Notes under the pieces: generated by a model
Seen by the model: only the letters and a program-made list of their open reading frames with translations
Told to the model about the DNA's origin: nothing
Databases searched by the model: none
Shown: positions 62,922 to 64,000 of the stretch, piece by piece
How the letters are laid out: every line of letters begins with the position of its first letter
How positions within the stretch are numbered: position 1 is the first letter of the stretch
Source of the DNA: Albibacterium bauzanense
Lineage (GTDB): Bacteria; Bacteroidota; Bacteroidia; Sphingobacteriales; Sphingobacteriaceae
Direction of reading: 5' to 3'
Length of the DNA: 64,000 bases
Assembly (NCBI RefSeq): GCF_004339765.1
Contig: NZ_SMGO01000002.1
Location: 620,001 to 684,000 of the forward strand
Translations under genes and position numbers: made by a program

Positions 62922-63515
62922 TTAATAGAGAAGGAAATAACTCAGATATAGAAGGTAACTTGTGTTTTTCAAGGCTTCTGAAACACGTTTACGAATGGTT
63001 TTTAATTGGTTGTGAATCGTATTAGGTGAAGTAGATAAGGTTTTAGCTATTTCTGCGATCGACAGATCTTTTTCATAACGTAGTTGGTAAACCTGCAGCA
63101 TCCTTGTTGGCAAAGAAGAAATAGTATTAGCGACCAGGGATTCCATTTCTTCGGATTGCGTATGTCGAAATGCAGCAGAGAGTTCTGATGTCTCTGAGAG
63201 ATCATCCGACATATTTTCCCATATTTCAATAAATTTAGGCTGAACTTTATTTTTCCGATAGTAATTCAGAACCCGATTCATCGCCATCCCATAGAGATAG
63301 GGAAAGATATCTCCCTTGGGTTGATATGCTTCCCTTTTTTCCCAAAGTGTCAGAAAGATATCCTGGGTGAGGTCTTCTGCTATTTCCAGATTTTCAATAC
63401 GTTTACTGATTTCCCGATAGAGACTACGTACGTAGCGACGATAGATCATCTCAAAAGCCAGTCTATCTCCACTTTTCAATAAACGCCAAAGCTGTTGATC
63501 TGAATACGATTCCAA
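62922..63515 (-). CDS. ECF RNA polymerase sigma-70 factor
   Basis: 197 aa. Start TTG at 63515: the frame upstream has no ATG before a stop, and a -7 element at 63556 fits. Region 2: LAFEMIYRRYVRSLYREISK and EIAEDLTQDIFLTLWEKREA (-10 binding). Region 4: LPTRMLQVYQLRYEKDLSIA and EIAKTLSTSPNTIHNQLKTI (-35 binding HTH). The C-terminus ends in a hydrophobic TSYLLYLSYFLLY, a common tail of this Bacteroidetes family 1 of ECF factors. It controls the SusC/SusD operon through the FecR/STN relay. Confidence 0.93.
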   Translation of the reverse strand: MESYSDQQLWRLLKSGDRLAFEMIYRRYVRSLYREISKRIENLEIAEDLTQDIFLTLWEKREAYQPKGDIFPYLYGMAMNRVLNYYRKNKVQPKFIEIWENMSDDLSETSELSAAFRHTQSEEMESLVANTISSLPTRMLQVYQLRYEKDLSIAEIAKTLSTSPNTIHNQLKTIRKRVSEALKNTSYLLYLSYFLLY

Positions 63516-63555
63516 TTTGATGATTACTAATGTTAAACAACCTGCTCAATGAAGA

Positions 63556-63563
63556 CAAAACTA
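63556..63563 (-). promoter_or_regulatory. -7 element upstream of the ECF sigma gene
   Basis: The minus strand reads TAGTTTTG, matching TAnnTTTG, and would give a leader of about 35 nt before the TTG start at 63515. It supports that start choice. No -33 box is clear. Confidence 0.4.
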
Positions 63564-63686
63564 AGCCATTAAGTTTGCCTTAGTATTAAGCCTATATTAA
63601 CCTTACTAATTAAGCAGACAATTCCAAAAGTCATCTAGAAAATATATCTTAGCTTAAGGAATTGTTTTTATCTTATTTTCTTAATT

Positions 63687-64000
63687 ATGCTTTCAGTTTT
63701 TTCGATTGCTATTTCTTTTGTTTTTTCAATGTTTACAGCGATACCTGCTGTGGTTCCTGATTCTATTACTCCGGGCGCGGATCAACTTGAAGAATACCTC
63801 CCTTTATTAAAAGGTAAGAAAGTGGGTTTGATGGGGAATCAAACATCTATAGTGGGTGATAAGCACCTAGTTGATGTTTTGTTTGAAAACGATGTAGATT
63901 TACGGTTTGCATTTGCACCTGAGCATGGTTTTAGGGGTGATATTGAACGAGGTGAGAGTGTGAGGAATGATGTGGATGAGAAAACGGGATTAACGCTTCA
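63687..64000 (+). CDS. DUF1343 / NamZ-like exo-beta-N-acetylmuramidase, 5' part (runs off right edge)
   Basis: 104 codons plus two bases are visible. A hydrophobic signal MLSVFSIAISFVFSMFTAIP is followed by the DUF1343 N-terminus: PGADQLEEYLPLLKGKKVGL, NQTSIVG, HLVDVLF and APEHGFRGD with a following DEKTGLTL. The family includes NamZ, an exo-beta-N-acetylmuramidase acting on peptidoglycan fragments. The end is outside the window, so completeness and the active site cannot be checked. Divergent from the ECF gene with 171 bp between. Confidence 0.85.
   Translation, partial: MLSVFSIAISFVFSMFTAIPAVVPDSITPGADQLEEYLPLLKGKKVGLMGNQTSIVGDKHLVDVLFENDVDLRFAFAPEHGFRGDIERGESVRNDVDEKTGLTL

Noticed and set aside
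1-64000. tRNA, rRNA or integrated mobile element
   Set aside because: Reading both strands I found no cloverleaf-like sequence with a TTCRA loop, no rRNA signature, and no transposase or integrase gene. A covariance-model scan would be decisive.

Overview
The window is AT-rich chromosomal DNA from a Bacteroidota bacterium, most like the Sphingobacteriales (Pedobacter/Solitalea type). The evidence is SusC/SusD pairs, an ECF sigma/FecR/STN-SusC cassette, the gldH-ricT-holB block, the mutY-HU-TPR-rng order, a CarB without its C-terminal regulatory domain, TAnnTTTG promoter elements and almost no Shine-Dalgarno sequences. I see no rRNA, tRNA, CRISPR array, prophage or insertion sequence. Assignments rest on motifs and remembered family features, not on database searches.

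Layout. 1-8.5 kb: 5' part of scpA, a PVC-type cytochrome dehydrogenase, dxs, aspS, ssb, mutY. 8.7-16 kb: HU, a TPR protein, a 29-codon bS22-like ribosomal protein, rng with a structured leader, radA, carB. 16-20 kb: NadR-like kinase, small CsbD-like protein, beta-barrel protein, AI-2E transporter, enoyl-CoA hydratase, stand-alone B12-binding mutase subunit. 20-31 kb: envelope and housekeeping block with two convergent overlapping L,D-transpeptidases, gldH-ricT-holB, ruvX, an O-methyltransferase, tandem glucosaminidase-LysM paralogues, DUF3078 and an amidase lipoprotein. 31-46 kb: glnS, a LuxR regulator followed by an orphan FAS1/SusD chimera, mfd, cdsA with its operon, dusB, apaG, xth, cyclophilin. 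46-49.5 kb: gene-sparse, with an 11-bp tandem array, a possible small RNA and two sigma-54-like sites around a DUF1080 protein and two small secreted proteins. 49.8-55.7 kb: a SusC/SusD pair without its own regulator, and a second AI-2E protein. 55.7-63.5 kb: ECF sigma, FecR, STN-SusC, SusD and a secreted EEP-family phosphoesterase, all leftward. The right edge holds the start of a NamZ-like (DUF1343) gene.

How the genes fit together. Three themes stand out: information-processing genes (ssb, mutY, HU, rng, radA, holB, ruvX, mfd, aspS, glnS, dusB, xth), cell-wall remodelling (L,D-transpeptidases, glucosaminidases, amidase, NamZ-like), and TonB-dependent nutrient uptake. The least ordinary signals are the LuxR plus FAS1-SusD chimera locus, several genes whose promoter element abuts the start codon (probable leaderless mRNAs), a YoeB-like toxin relic overlapping the end of cdsA, large perfect hairpins lying inside coding ends, and the repeat/small-RNA region near 46.2-46.6 kb.
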